In this document: piece after piece, positions 36,870 to 45,893 of the stretch
Numbering within the stretch: the first letter of the stretch is position 1
Layout: the number at the start of each line of letters is the position of its first letter
From: Asticcacaulis biprosthecium C19
GTDB lineage: Bacteria; Pseudomonadota; Alphaproteobacteria; Caulobacterales; Caulobacteraceae
Assembly: GCF_000204015.1 (NCBI RefSeq)
Contig: NZ_GL883077.1
Span: 163,833 to 227,832 of the forward strand
DNA: 64,000 nt
Direction: 5' to 3'
Notes under the pieces: generated by a model
The model's database searches: none
Seen by the model: the letters and a program-made list of their open reading frames with translations, nothing else
What the model was told of the DNA's origin: nothing
Program-made: the position numbers and the translations under genes

Positions 36870-38705
36870 ATGATCCACCGTCGCGCCCTGCTGCTCAGCG
36901 CCTGCGCCGCTGCCGTCGCCCTGCCGGCCCGCGCTTCCGCCGTCGTCATCGATACCCCGATGCCGCCGCCCGACTGGGCGCTGCTGCAGCGCGAGGCCCT
37001 GCGGGTACAAAGCGAAGCCGTCGAGGCGTTTTACGGCAAGTATTTCGACGACCGTGGCTATTTCCAGTGTTTCGAACGCTGGGGCGCCAATGACGGGCCG
37101 GACGATGCCATCGAGAACTGCAATGACTGGCCACACCTGCATGCCCTGGGCGGGTCCGACCGCGTGCTGGAGCTGTACAAACGCGCCTGGGAAGGCCATC
37201 TCAAGCAATATACCGAGGCGCGAACCGTCGAGACGCCGATCGCGCGGGACGGCATGTATCATCGCGAATTCCCGGTGATGAACGACTGGCAGCACCTGTC
37301 GGAAGGGCTGTCGGTGTTCAACATCATGGGACTGTCCGACCCGCACGACGCGAAGTTTCAGGACCGCGCTCGCCGCTTTGCCGGATTTTATACCGGCGAG
37401 GACAGGCATGCGCCAAACTATGACCGCAAGCGCAAGCTGATCCGGTCGATGATCAACGGTTCCAAGGGGCCGATGTTGCGCAAGGCGACCGCCTTGGACT
37501 GGGCCGGCGATCCGTTCGATCCGTCGGGCTTCTTCATGGAGCACGGCGAATCGACCTATCAGGAAACCCTGGATCACTATGTCGACTATACCGATGTCGT
37601 TGGCGACAGCCCGCTGAACCTTCAGGCGACCGGCCTGGTGATGAACGCCTACATGATCGCCGGCGAGCGCAGGTACCGCGACTGGATCACCAACTATCTC
37701 GATGCCTGGATCCAGCGGGCAAAGGCCAATGGCAATGTCTTGCCCAGCTTCGTCGACCTGAAGGGACGGATCGGCGGCCGCAAAAAGCAGTGGTACGGCA
37801 ATGTCTATGGCTGGGGCTTTTCGCCGATCGACCCGACCACTGGCAAGCGCGAAGACCGCAACCGCGTCCCGCGTGCCATCGTCGCTTTTTTGAACGCCTA
37901 TGCGCTGACCGGCGACGACAAATACCTTCAGGTTTGGCGCGACCAGACCGACGCCATCAATGCCCAAGCGCGCACGGTGGATGGCGTGGTCCAGACCCCG
38001 ACCATGTACGGCCCCAAGGGCTGGTACAGCTATAAGCCCGGCCTTTACCGAACGAACGGTCTGGACATCTGGTACATGTCGATGCGGGCGACCGATCTGG
38101 CCCGCGCTGACAGCGATCATCCGTGGGTCAACTACCTGCAAGGGCGCAATCCCGGTTATCCGGCGGCAGCTTTCCGCGACACGCTGGAGGCCGTGCGCAG
38201 AAGAATGGATGTGCTGAGCAAGGACACAACCACGCGCGAGACGCGGCTGGCCGATGCCCTGTTGAAGTATAATCCGGCGACGGTCACGCCGTTGCTGCAT
38301 TTGATGTGCGGCGCCATTCACATCGCGCGGCCGCCGTGGTCGAAGACATCACCCGCCCAAGGCGGCGCACTGTTGTATGCCCGGCTGCGCTACTTCGATC
38401 CGGTACGCAAACGGGCCGGCATTCCTGAGGACGTCGCGGCTCTGGTCAGCGCCTTGTCGGATGAAGCGACGACAGTGACTCTGGTCAATACCCATCCGTT
38501 CCGTACACGGACGGTTGTCGTCCAGGCCGGCGGTTATGGCGAGCATCAGTTTACTGGTATGGCGGTTGGCGGGGTGGAGACGACGCTGGGCGCCAATCAG
38601 GTGAGCCTGGACCTGGCTCCGGGTTGCGGCGCTGAGGTGCGGTTCCGCCACCGCCGCCATGTCAATGCGCCAACCCTGCTGATGCCGTGGGATCGAGTGG
38701 CCTAA
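36870..38705 (+). CDS. Exported large enzyme-like protein, possible alpha/alpha-toroid
   Basis: A 611-residue protein with signal peptide MIHRRALLLSACAAAVALPARASA. The body is rich in Trp, Tyr, His and Asp patches typical of helical-toroid carbohydrate-active enzymes: ENCNDWPHLHALGG, PVMNDWQHLSEGL, MEHGESTYQETLDHYVDYTD, YGNVYGWGFSP and GPKGWYSYKPG. A beta-rich tail follows (about residues 530-600). I cannot name the family. With KdgD and the MFS importer next door it may release a uronate or sugar acid from a polymer. The stop overlaps the convergent SDR stop (TAA at 38703-38705 and TAG at 38702-38704). Confidence 0.65.
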   Translation: MIHRRALLLSACAAAVALPARASAVVIDTPMPPPDWALLQREALRVQSEAVEAFYGKYFDDRGYFQCFERWGANDGPDDAIENCNDWPHLHALGGSDRVLELYKRAWEGHLKQYTEARTVETPIARDGMYHREFPVMNDWQHLSEGLSVFNIMGLSDPHDAKFQDRARRFAGFYTGEDRHAPNYDRKRKLIRSMINGSKGPMLRKATALDWAGDPFDPSGFFMEHGESTYQETLDHYVDYTDVVGDSPLNLQATGLVMNAYMIAGERRYRDWITNYLDAWIQRAKANGNVLPSFVDLKGRIGGRKKQWYGNVYGWGFSPIDPTTGKREDRNRVPRAIVAFLNAYALTGDDKYLQVWRDQTDAINAQARTVDGVVQTPTMYGPKGWYSYKPGLYRTNGLDIWYMSMRATDLARADSDHPWVNYLQGRNPGYPAAAFRDTLEAVRRRMDVLSKDTTTRETRLADALLKYNPATVTPLLHLMCGAIHIARPPWSKTSPAQGGALLYARLRYFDPVRKRAGIPEDVAALVSALSDEATTVTLVNTHPFRTRTVVVQAGGYGEHQFTGMAVGGVETTLGANQVSLDLAPGCGAEVRFRHRRHVNAPTLLMPWDRVA

Positions 38706-39466
38706 CCCGCCGTCCAGCCGCCGTCGACCATGACCGAACTGCCTGTCATCAGGGTCGAAGCGTCCGACGCCAGCAGCAAAAGTGCGCCACTCAGTTCATC
38801 CATGCGGCCGAGACGCCCGAGCTTTATCCGGCTCAGCACAAAATCGCGCGTGCCCGGCGTGTCCAGGATCGGCCGCGTCAGGGCCGTATCAATAAAGGTG
38901 GGGCAGATCGTATTGACCCGGATGCCCTGGGTTGCCAGGTCGATGGCCATACAGCGCGTCAGGCCTTCCAGCCCCCATTTCGAAGCGCTGTAGAGACAGC
39001 GTCCAGCGCCACCGACATGGCCCATCTGGGACGAGACATTGATGATCGAGCCCGGACGACCGGCGGCGATCAGGCCGTTTGCCACGGCCTGGGCCACGAA
39101 CAAGGCCGCCTTCAGGTTCAGGTCCAGCACGGCGCCGTAGTCGTCTTCGGTAATGTCCGTGATCGGACGAATGCGGTTGGTGCCGGCATTGTTCAACAGG
39201 ATGTCGAACGGTCCACGCGCCGCGATCTCCGTCTGCATGCGTGGAATATCGCCGACATCGAGCGCGAAAGCCTCGGCTTCGAAACCGGCCGCGCGGATCT
39301 CGGTCGCCACGGCCTCGACCTCGTCGGCGGACCGGGCGCACAGGGTGACCTTGGCGCCCGCCTGGGCAAAGATCGCCGCCGCCGAAGCGCCGATGCCGCG
39401 CCCCGCTCCGGTGACCAGGGCGGTTTTGCCGTCCAGCCGGAACGAGGGTAGCGGCGGCAGGCTCAC
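38702..39466 (-). CDS. Short-chain dehydrogenase/reductase
   Basis: A 254-residue SDR. The cofactor loop is [10 protein letters not shown], followed by NNAGTN, the catalytic Ser in NVSSQMG and the YxxxK pair in CLYSASKWG. The start is GTG at 39466 overlapping the thiolase stop (GTGA). It is the last gene of the SDR-thiolase-SDR operon and probably oxidises a hydroxyacyl or alcohol intermediate; the substrate is unknown. Its 3' end overlaps the convergent neighbour by 4 bp. Confidence 0.9.
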   Translation of the reverse strand: MSLPPLPSFRLDGKTALVTGAGRGIGASAAAIFAQAGAKVTLCARSADEVEAVATEIRAAGFEAEAFALDVGDIPRMQTEIAARGPFDILLNNAGTNRIRPITDITEDDYGAVLDLNLKAALFVAQAVANGLIAAGRPGSIINVSSQMGHVGGAGRCLYSASKWGLEGLTRCMAIDLATQGIRVNTICPTFIDTALTRPILDTPGTRDFVLSRIKLGRLGRMDELSGALLLLASDASTLMTGSSVMVDGGWTAG

Positions 39467-40641
39467 GGGAAGACCTCAAACAGGCCGGCCGCGCCCATGC
39501 CGCCGCCGACGCACATGGTGACGACGACATAGCGGACACCGCGGCGGCGGCCTTCGATGAGGGCGTGGCCGACCATGCGCGCACCCGACATGCCGTAGGG
39601 ATGGCCGATCGAAATCGCGCCGCCATTGACGTTCAACTGTTCCGCCGGAATGCCCAACCGGTCGCGGCAATAGATAACCTGGACAGCGAAGGCTTCGTTC
39701 AACTCCCACAGGCCAATATCGTCCATCGACACGCCGAACTTTTGCAGCAGGCGCGGAATGGCGAAGACCGGGCCGATGCCCATCTCGTCGGGCTTGGTGC
39801 CCGCCACTGCCATGCCGACATAGCGGCCTAACGGGTGTAAACCCCGGCGCTCGGCCAGGCTGGCCTCCATGACCACGCAGGCCGAGGCGCCGTCGGATAA
39901 TTGGCTGGCATTGCCGGCGGTGACCGTTCCGCCAGGGAGGGCGGTTTTCAGAGCGGCCAGGCCTTCGGCGGTCGTATCAGCGCGGGCACCTTCATCGCGG
40001 CTCAGGGTGATTTCGCGTTGGCTGGTTTTGCCGGTCGTCTTGTCGGTGACCTGCATGGTGGCGGTCATCGGCACGATCTCGGCATCGAAACGGCCGGAGG
40101 TCTGCGCCGCGGCGGTGCGTTGCTGCGATTCCAGGGCATAGGCGTCGCAGGCCTCTCGGGTTATGCCGTAACGCGCGGCGACGATTTCGGCCGTTTCCAG
40201 CATCGGCATGTAGGCGTCGGCCTGCATCGCGGCCAAAGCTGGGTCGGCATCGATGCGCAGGGCTGGCGTCTGGACCTGGGAGATGGATTCGACCCCGCCG
40301 GCGACGACGATATCCATGCGGTCGACAATGACCTGCTTGGCTGCCGTGGCGATGGTCATCAGGCCCGATGAACATTGCCGGTCGAGCGTCATGCCGGGGA
40401 CGTCGACCGGGAAGCCGGCCCTAAGCGCCGCCATCCGGCCGATGGTCTGTTGGGAGCCCTGCGGCAGAGAGCAGCCCAGGATACAGTCCTCGATCTGCGC
40501 GGCGTCGATGCCGGCGCGCGCCACCGCGGCCGTCAAGGCATGGGCGGCCAGGGTGGGCGAGGGGGTCAGGTTGAACGCGCCGCGATAAGCCCGCCCGATC
40601 GGGGTGCGGGCGGTGGCGACGATGACGGCTTCTCGGTTCAT
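39463..40641 (-). CDS. Thiolase (acetyl-CoA acyltransferase)
   Basis: A 392-residue thiolase. The nucleophile Cys is in [10 protein letters not shown] near residue 91, with GGVESIS, the His in [13 protein letters not shown] and the second catalytic Cys in [11 protein letters not shown]. It cleaves beta-ketoacyl-CoA. It overlaps the neighbouring SDR genes at both ends (39463-39466 and 40638-40641), so the three are a tight operon. In this setting it is probably the last step of side-chain or fatty-acyl oxidation. Confidence 0.93.
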   Translation of the reverse strand: MNREAVIVATARTPIGRAYRGAFNLTPSPTLAAHALTAAVARAGIDAAQIEDCILGCSLPQGSQQTIGRMAALRAGFPVDVPGMTLDRQCSSGLMTIATAAKQVIVDRMDIVVAGGVESISQVQTPALRIDADPALAAMQADAYMPMLETAEIVAARYGITREACDAYALESQQRTAAAQTSGRFDAEIVPMTATMQVTDKTTGKTSQREITLSRDEGARADTTAEGLAALKTALPGGTVTAGNASQLSDGASACVVMEASLAERRGLHPLGRYVGMAVAGTKPDEMGIGPVFAIPRLLQKFGVSMDDIGLWELNEAFAVQVIYCRDRLGIPAEQLNVNGGAISIGHPYGMSGARMVGHALIEGRRRGVRYVVVTMCVGGGMGAAGLFEVFP

Positions 40642-41531
40642 TTCGCCATCACCTCATCGGCGGAGGTCAGGCCGGCGCTCAAGACTTCGCGTTCGGCCTG
40701 GAAGAAGCCGTAGGCTGGGACGAAGTCGCCACCGCGGTCGGAAATGCCGTCCCATTGGGCGATGGCCTGTTCGCCGGCATCGTTGGCTGCGCCGATAAAC
40801 CGGCCCTGCGACAGGGTGATTTCGGCGCGAGCGAAATGGCCGGCGCCGGCGCAGACAATGGCGCGGGTGGGGGCTTCGTCGCGGACCAGAGGCAGCAGGG
40901 CCGGGCTGACGCGGGACGGATCGAGCAGGTCCAGGCTGGCGGCAGACAGGACGGCGCGCGTCATCTGCGTGGCGGCTGAGGGCGCCAGGGCATTGACCCG
41001 GATGTTGTATTTTTCGCCTTCGATGGCCAGGGTCTGCATCAGCCCGACCACGCCCATCTTGGCCGCGGCATAGTTGGCCTGGCCGAAATTGCCGTACAGA
41101 CCCGACGACGAGGTGGTCATGACAATGCGGCCATAGCGCTGCGCGCGCATGATGTCCCAGACGGCCTTGGTGCAGATGACGGCGCCCATGACGTGCACGT
41201 CCAGCACCAGGCGGAAATCGTCCAGGGTCATCTTGGAGAAGCTCTTGTCGCGCAGAATGCCGGCATTGTTGACCAGAATGTCGATACGGCCCCAACAGTC
41301 CATGGCTTGATCGACCAGGGACGCGATGGCGGCTTCGTCGGTGACCGAAGCGGCAATGGCGATGGCCTCGCCACCGGCGGCGGTGATTTCGGCGGCGACC
41401 GCGTCTGCGGCAGCCTGGGTGAGGTCGTTGACGACTACCTTGGCGCCCTGCCCGGCCAGATATAGGGCATGGGCCCGGCCCAATCCTCCGCCCGAGCCGG
41501 TCACAATGGCCACGCGTCCTTGAAGCAACAT
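40638..41531 (-). CDS. SDR of the multifunctional 3-hydroxyacyl-CoA dehydrogenase type
   Basis: A 297-residue SDR resembling the dehydrogenase domain of MFE-2 type enzymes. It has [42 protein letters not shown] (a hallmark of this class), [20 protein letters not shown] (catalytic Ser, Tyr, Lys) and the [10 protein letters not shown] segment. It probably oxidises a 3-hydroxyacyl-CoA before the thiolase. ATG 41531 follows GAGG with 7 nt spacing. It is first in its operon; the TetR-type palindrome at 41764-41788 lies upstream. Confidence 0.88.
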   Translation of the reverse strand: MLLQGRVAIVTGSGGGLGRAHALYLAGQGAKVVVNDLTQAAADAVAAEITAAGGEAIAIAASVTDEAAIASLVDQAMDCWGRIDILVNNAGILRDKSFSKMTLDDFRLVLDVHVMGAVICTKAVWDIMRAQRYGRIVMTTSSSGLYGNFGQANYAAAKMGVVGLMQTLAIEGEKYNIRVNALAPSAATQMTRAVLSAASLDLLDPSRVSPALLPLVRDEAPTRAIVCAGAGHFARAEITLSQGRFIGAANDAGEQAIAQWDGISDRGGDFVPAYGFFQAEREVLSAGLTSADEVMAK

Positions 41532-41577
41532 GCATTATCCTCCGAATATTCTGTGACTCCGCTTACGTCCTCCTCCC

Positions 41578-41735
41578 CTGTTTACGGGGGAGGTGGATCA
41601 TGGCGTAGCCATGAGACGGAAGGGGCTATTCCACTGACAGTAAGCCCCACCCACGGCTTCCTTGCGCTTCGAGCGCAATTCGCTCTTCGCTCACCCCCCT
41701 CCCCGCAAGCAGGGAGGGAGAAGAAAGATTTTATC
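41578..41735. repeat. Dispersed intergenic repeat, about 150 bp
   Basis: TGTTTACGGGGGAG and the following about 130 bp match, in reverse orientation, the sequence at about 57860-58007: shared words include TTCCACTGAC, CTTCCTTGCG, GCGCAATTCGCTC and GACGGAAG. The distal end (CCCTCCCCGCAAG then AGGGAGGGAGAAGAAAG) matches the CTCCCC/GGGGAG repeats elsewhere. It was not assigned to a known element. Confidence 0.7.
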
Positions 41736-41763
41736 CAACCACTGAAAGTCTATATCATTTTTT

Positions 41764-41788
41764 ATTCACTCACAAGAGAGCGAGTGTT
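41764..41788. promoter_or_regulatory. Predicted TetR operator, copy 1 (upstream of SDR-thiolase operon)
   Basis: On the minus strand this reads AACACTCGCTCTCTTGTGAG and then TGAAT, and agrees in 21 of 25 positions with 49558-49582 upstream of the TonB receptor operon. Internally it is an inverted repeat, CACTCAC-N6-GCGAGTG. The position, upstream of the SDR operon and beside the tetR gene, fits an operator. Confidence 0.65.
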
Positions 41789-41820
41789 TATTTCGTAGTC
41801 TGGCAGGGATGTGCCGGCCT

Positions 41821-42498
41821 CTATCGCTTCTGGCAGATGGCCAGGAATCCCGCCGCCATAAAGGCTGCCATGCGCTTTTTCACCGCCACGAAGTCGTCGG
41901 ATTTACACAGTCCTCCCGACAGCTTGTCGATGCGGCCGGTCCGCGCCAGGGTCAGCAGCAGCGCACCCGTCACAAAGTGATAGCCCCAGAAAATGTCCTC
42001 TTCGGCGCAGTCGGGAAGGGCCTTTTTTAGCAACCCGATCAGGCGCAGCACCACCGGATCGAAATGCTTGTCCATCAGTTCCGCGCCCCATTCCGGGGTG
42101 TTGGCGACCTGAGCGCCCAGGGCGGCATAGTTCTTCCAGCTCTCTCCGCCCTCGATATAGAGGTCGAGGTCGGTATCCAGAAAGGCGTGCAGCGCCCCTT
42201 CGATAGTCGGCTTGCCGTTGGTGGCGGTATCGTATTCGTCAAGCGCCGTCATCCGCCGTTCGCTGGTCACCGAAGCCCGGCGCGCAAACACGGCGTCGAA
42301 CAGCTTCTTCTTGTCCTCGAAATAGTAGTTCAGCAGGGTGTGGTGCACCCCTACCCGTTGGGCGACATCCTTGAGCGTCACGCCATACAGGCCGTGTTTG
42401 GAAAACAGGTGTTCGGCCGCGTCGAGGATCTGCTCGATCATATCGGCGCGTTGTTCAGCCTTGGTACTGCGGCGTTTGGGTTTGATATCTTCTGGCAC
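41821..42498 (-). CDS. TetR family transcriptional regulator
   Basis: A 225-residue TetR regulator. The N-terminal helix-turn-helix is IEQILDAAEHLFSKHGLYGV followed by TLKDVAQRVGVHHTLLNYYFEDKKKLFDAVF. The C-terminal ligand domain resembles regulators of fatty-acid or aromatic catabolism only in general. The start is GTG at 42498. It lies between the two catabolic operons on the same strand. The shared 25-bp palindrome in front of both operons is the obvious candidate for its site; the ligand might be an acyl-CoA or a pathway intermediate. Confidence 0.9.
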   Translation of the reverse strand: MPEDIKPKRRSTKAEQRADMIEQILDAAEHLFSKHGLYGVTLKDVAQRVGVHHTLLNYYFEDKKKLFDAVFARRASVTSERRMTALDEYDTATNGKPTIEGALHAFLDTDLDLYIEGGESWKNYAALGAQVANTPEWGAELMDKHFDPVVLRLIGLLKKALPDCAEEDIFWGYHFVTGALLLTLARTGRIDKLSGGLCKSDDFVAVKKRMAAFMAAGFLAICQKR

Positions 42499-42542
42499 GC
42501 TTCACTTTTCCGCCTTTGCCGGGCCAAGGTCAAGTCATGACC

Positions 42543-42706
42543 GCTAGTGGTCCGATTCCAACATTTGCTTCGCGCTTTCCGCTTACGCCGGGCAAATGTT
42601 GGAATCGAAAGACCACTAGCCACTTTATGACTGAAGTGGAGCTTTGAATTTGACGTTTGAACAAGCGTAGCGGCGAGTCGGATTCAAACGTCAAATTCGC
42701 TCCACT
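42543..42706. repeat. Paired long hairpins
   Basis: Hairpin 1: GCTAGTGGTCCGATTCCAAC plus ATTTGC (42543-42568) pairs with 42592-42620, with a small bulge. Hairpin 2: AGTGGAGCTTTGAATTTGAC plus GTTTGAA (42635-42661) pairs with 42683-42706, also bulged. Both have loops containing GCGTAGCGGCG or CGCTTTCCGCTTACGCCG, so they look like two members of one repeat family. The right arm of hairpin 2 supplies the last codons of the acyl-CoA ligase gene. They probably end its transcript. Confidence 0.7.
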
Positions 42707-44262
42707 AGGCCATACTCGCTTCGCAGGCGTATCTTATCGATCTTACCGGTAGATGCCAGAGGCATGTTCGGTACACGGACGACTTCGTCGGGGATCCACC
42801 AGCTTGCCACACGGCCTTTCAGCGGCGCCAGAAGGGCTTCGTCGGTCAGGGCCTGGTCGTCGCGCATCTCGACCAGCAGGACCGGGCGTTCACCCCATTT
42901 CGGGTCGGAACGGCCGATGACCGCCGCCAGCGAAACTTCGGGCAGGGCGCCGACCACGGCTTCGATTTCGGCCGGATTGATCCATTCTCCGCCCGACTTG
43001 ATCAGGTCCTTGGCGCGGCCGGTGATCATCAGATGGCCGTCGTCATCGATGCGCGCCAGGTCGCCGGTAGCGAACCAGCCATCGGCATCCGTGGCGCAGT
43101 GGTCGTGGCCGAAATAGCGTTCGATCACCGCAGCGCCGCGCACCCGCAGATGGCCATCGACACCGCGTTGTTGCGGCAGGGCGCGGCCTTCGGCATCGGT
43201 GATCAGCAGGTCGACCCCGATGGCAGGACGGCCGGACAGGGCCGCCTGGCCCGGATCGCCAGGTGCCGCCACCGTGCCCGACGGTGACAGCTCGGTCATG
43301 CCCCAACTGGTCTGGACGATGACGCCCAGGCGATCCTGTACGCGTTCCATCAGGGCCGGAGCCAGGGGCGCGCCGCCCATGATGATGCGTTTCAGGCTGG
43401 GGAGGTCGCCGCCTTCGGCTTCCAGGTGTTCGACCAGGCCCAGCCATACCGTCGGCACGCCGACGGCCACCGTGACATCTTCCTGGCGGATCAGGCGTGC
43501 CAGACTGGCGCCGTCGGAATGGCGACCGGGCAGGACCAGTTTCCCGCCCACGGCCGGGACAGCGAAGGGCAGGCCCCAGGCGCTGGCGTGGAACATCGGC
43601 ACGACCGTCAGGACGTTGTCGCGGCCGGATAACGCCATGACATCGGTTTGCAACAGGCGCAGGGTGTGCAGGAAGCTGGAGCGATGGGTGTAGGTGACGC
43701 CCTTGGGTGCGCCGGTCGTGCCCGAGGTAAAACACAGCCCCGACGGCGCGGTTTCGTCAAACCCGCCCCAGGGATGGTGGTCGGGCGTGGCGGTGATCAT
43801 GGCCTCGAACGAATGGCCGGCCTCGGCCGGACCATCAATGACCAAAAGGCGTTGCAAGCCCGGCACGCGGGCCGCCACCTGGCGGGCCAACGGCATCAGG
43901 TCGGCGCTGATGATGGCGATGCTGGCGCCGGACTGTTCGACCATGGCGGCCAGTTGCGTCGCCGTCAGACGCGGGTTCAGGGTATGGCATACCGCGCCCA
44001 TGCCCATGATGGCGTACCAGACCTCGACATGGGCCTGGCTGTTCCAGGCCAGGGTGGCAACCTTGGCGCCCAGTCCCACGCCCAGCCCGGCCAGGACGGT
44101 TGAGATACGCCGGCTGCGGTCGTGCAGCCCGGCATAGCCGATACGGTCGGTGCGGCCGCCGTCACGGGCGGTGACGACTTCGGCGCGGGGATGCCACTTG
44201 GCGGCGTGCGTCAGGAACTGATCGAGCGTCAGCGGGTACGCCTGCATGGAACCGTCGAGCAT
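42691..44262 (-). CDS. AMP-dependent acyl-CoA synthetase/ligase
   Basis: A 523-residue adenylate-forming enzyme from ATG 44262, which overlaps the esterase stop (TGATG); ATG 44268 is an alternative. Motifs: FTSGTTGAPKGV (A3), SWGMTELSP, DGWFATGDLARID and ITGRAKDLIKSGGEW, and the C-terminal catalytic Lys in LASTGKIDK. It resembles medium/long-chain fatty acyl-CoA ligases. It is last in the TonB receptor-MFS-esterase-ligase operon and probably activates the acid released by the esterase. The extreme 3' end lies within a hairpin repeat. Confidence 0.92.
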   Translation of the reverse strand: MLDGSMQAYPLTLDQFLTHAAKWHPRAEVVTARDGGRTDRIGYAGLHDRSRRISTVLAGLGVGLGAKVATLAWNSQAHVEVWYAIMGMGAVCHTLNPRLTATQLAAMVEQSGASIAIISADLMPLARQVAARVPGLQRLLVIDGPAEAGHSFEAMITATPDHHPWGGFDETAPSGLCFTSGTTGAPKGVTYTHRSSFLHTLRLLQTDVMALSGRDNVLTVVPMFHASAWGLPFAVPAVGGKLVLPGRHSDGASLARLIRQEDVTVAVGVPTVWLGLVEHLEAEGGDLPSLKRIIMGGAPLAPALMERVQDRLGVIVQTSWGMTELSPSGTVAAPGDPGQAALSGRPAIGVDLLITDAEGRALPQQRGVDGHLRVRGAAVIERYFGHDHCATDADGWFATGDLARIDDDGHLMITGRAKDLIKSGGEWINPAEIEAVVGALPEVSLAAVIGRSDPKWGERPVLLVEMRDDQALTDEALLAPLKGRVASWWIPDEVVRVPNMPLASTGKIDKIRLRSEYGLVERI

Positions 44263-45893
44263 CAGCATCCCGCCTTTTCGGGCAAGGGTGGAGAGACGAC
44301 GCCGACATTCCAGTTCCACGCCGTGTCACCACGGGCGCGGCGGCGGCACACCACCTCTTCGTTCAGTTCGTACATGCCGGGCAGCAGATGGGTCCTGGCG
44401 ACGGGTGTCGCTTCGAAGGCCATATAGGATTTGTCGGCGCCGTAAGCGTTCCAGGCCGGTTGGCCGGCGGCCGAGGGGACGCCATCGCGCACGAACGATG
44501 CCCAATAGCCCATCACGGCATCGGAAAAGGCGGCTTCTTCCGGTGTCAGGACGACCTTGGGCCACAGGGCCGGCGTCGTGGCGTGGGTGCCGAAGACATA
44601 AGGAATTTCGCTGGCGTGGAAGGCGTGAAGGCCTGCCGCTTCGGCGGCGGGATACCCGCGGTCGAAATAGTAGAGATACGCCGATTGACCGGCCGTCGTC
44701 GTTTTGAGCGCCAGACGTTCAGCGGTCCAGCCATAGAGGGCGTCGCGGGTGGTGGCGAGCAGGCTTTCGGGGATGTTGGACGACGGGTATTGCGCCAGGA
44801 AGGCCTCGGCCAGCTCGCCGTAACGTTCTTTCACGGCGGCGATGTAGTCGGCTTCGGTCGCCGGGGCCGGCGGCGCCAGGAAGCGCAGCGAGCGGATCTC
44901 GCCGCTGTTGAAGCCGACCAGGATCGGCACCGGCGCCTGTTCGCCGCGATCGAAGACCTCGACCAGCTGACGCGGCAGGACACGGCCGTCGACGGTGCCG
45001 AACGGCAGGTAGCCCTTGGTGGGGGCTTGGTTGGTCAGGGTTTCGGCGTCCATACCGCGCAGGGCGGCCAGATCCTTGGCGCCCAGTTGCGATTGCAGCC
45101 ACACCCCGATGGCTTCGGCGGGTTCGGAACCGTAGCGCTTGGCCTTCAGTTCCGGCGTCGAAATCATATAGGCGCTTTGCAGGATCGCCTTGTGGAACAG
45201 GCCACTCGCCGGCGGTGAGGCCAGCAGGTACATGACGCTCAAGCCACCGGCCGATTCCCCGGCGATGGTGACATTGCCGGCGTCGCCGCCGAAGGCTGCA
45301 ATGTTGCGCTGGACCCAGCGCAGGGCCTCGATCTGGTCCATCAGGCCGTAATTGCCCGAGATGTTGTAGGGCGATTCCGAGCTCAGCTGCGGATGAGCCA
45401 GGTAGCCCAAGACGCCCAGGCGGTAGTTGATCGACACGACCACAATGCCCTGTTTGGCCAGGGCGGCGCCGTCATACATGGCTTCATGGCTGTAGCCGCC
45501 GGTCAGAGAGCCGCCGTGAATCCACACCATGACGGGGGCGTTCTTGGCATTTTCCGGCGCCCAGACGTTCAGGCTCAGGCAGTCTTCGCTCATGCGCTCG
45601 GGCGGGTTGGCATAGATGCTGGCCACACGCGGCTTGGGCTGATAGCAGGCCGGGCCGAACTGCGACGCATCGCGGACGGTCTTCCACGGCTTTGCGGCGA
45701 CCGGGGCCTTCCAACGGCGCCAACCGATGGGCGCCTGGGCATAGGGCAGGCCGCGATAGATGTTCAGGCCGTCTTCGGTGATGCCTTTGACGGGGCCAGC
45801 CAAAGACTTAACAACCGGCGCCTTGACCACAGGCTCGGCGAACGCGGCCGGGGCGAAGAACAGGGCAAGCGCAGGGAGGAGGAACTTGATCAT
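44262..45893 (-). CDS. Secreted type-B carboxylesterase
   Basis: A 543-residue carboxylesterase with signal peptide MIKFLLPALALFFAPAAFA. Motifs: NIYRGLPYAQAPIGWRRWKAP, EDCLSLNVWAP, WIHGGSLTGGYS (oxyanion region) and the nucleophile elbow GESAGGLS near residue 215. It is about the same length as the esterase at 25833 and a distant paralogue of it. The start overlaps the MFS stop by 4 bp. In this operon it should hydrolyse the imported ester in the periplasm. Confidence 0.92.
   Translation of the reverse strand: MIKFLLPALALFFAPAAFAEPVVKAPVVKSLAGPVKGITEDGLNIYRGLPYAQAPIGWRRWKAPVAAKPWKTVRDASQFGPACYQPKPRVASIYANPPERMSEDCLSLNVWAPENAKNAPVMVWIHGGSLTGGYSHEAMYDGAALAKQGIVVVSINYRLGVLGYLAHPQLSSESPYNISGNYGLMDQIEALRWVQRNIAAFGGDAGNVTIAGESAGGLSVMYLLASPPASGLFHKAILQSAYMISTPELKAKRYGSEPAEAIGVWLQSQLGAKDLAALRGMDAETLTNQAPTKGYLPFGTVDGRVLPRQLVEVFDRGEQAPVPILVGFNSGEIRSLRFLAPPAPATEADYIAAVKERYGELAEAFLAQYPSSNIPESLLATTRDALYGWTAERLALKTTTAGQSAYLYYFDRGYPAAEAAGLHAFHASEIPYVFGTHATTPALWPKVVLTPEEAAFSDAVMGYWASFVRDGVPSAAGQPAWNAYGADKSYMAFEATPVARTHLLPGMYELNEEVVCRRRARGDTAWNWNVGVVSPPLPEKAGC

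Noticed and set aside
36828-38321. 497-codon minus-strand frame
   Set aside because: Mirror of the toroid-like gene in high-GC DNA; no start signal or family features.
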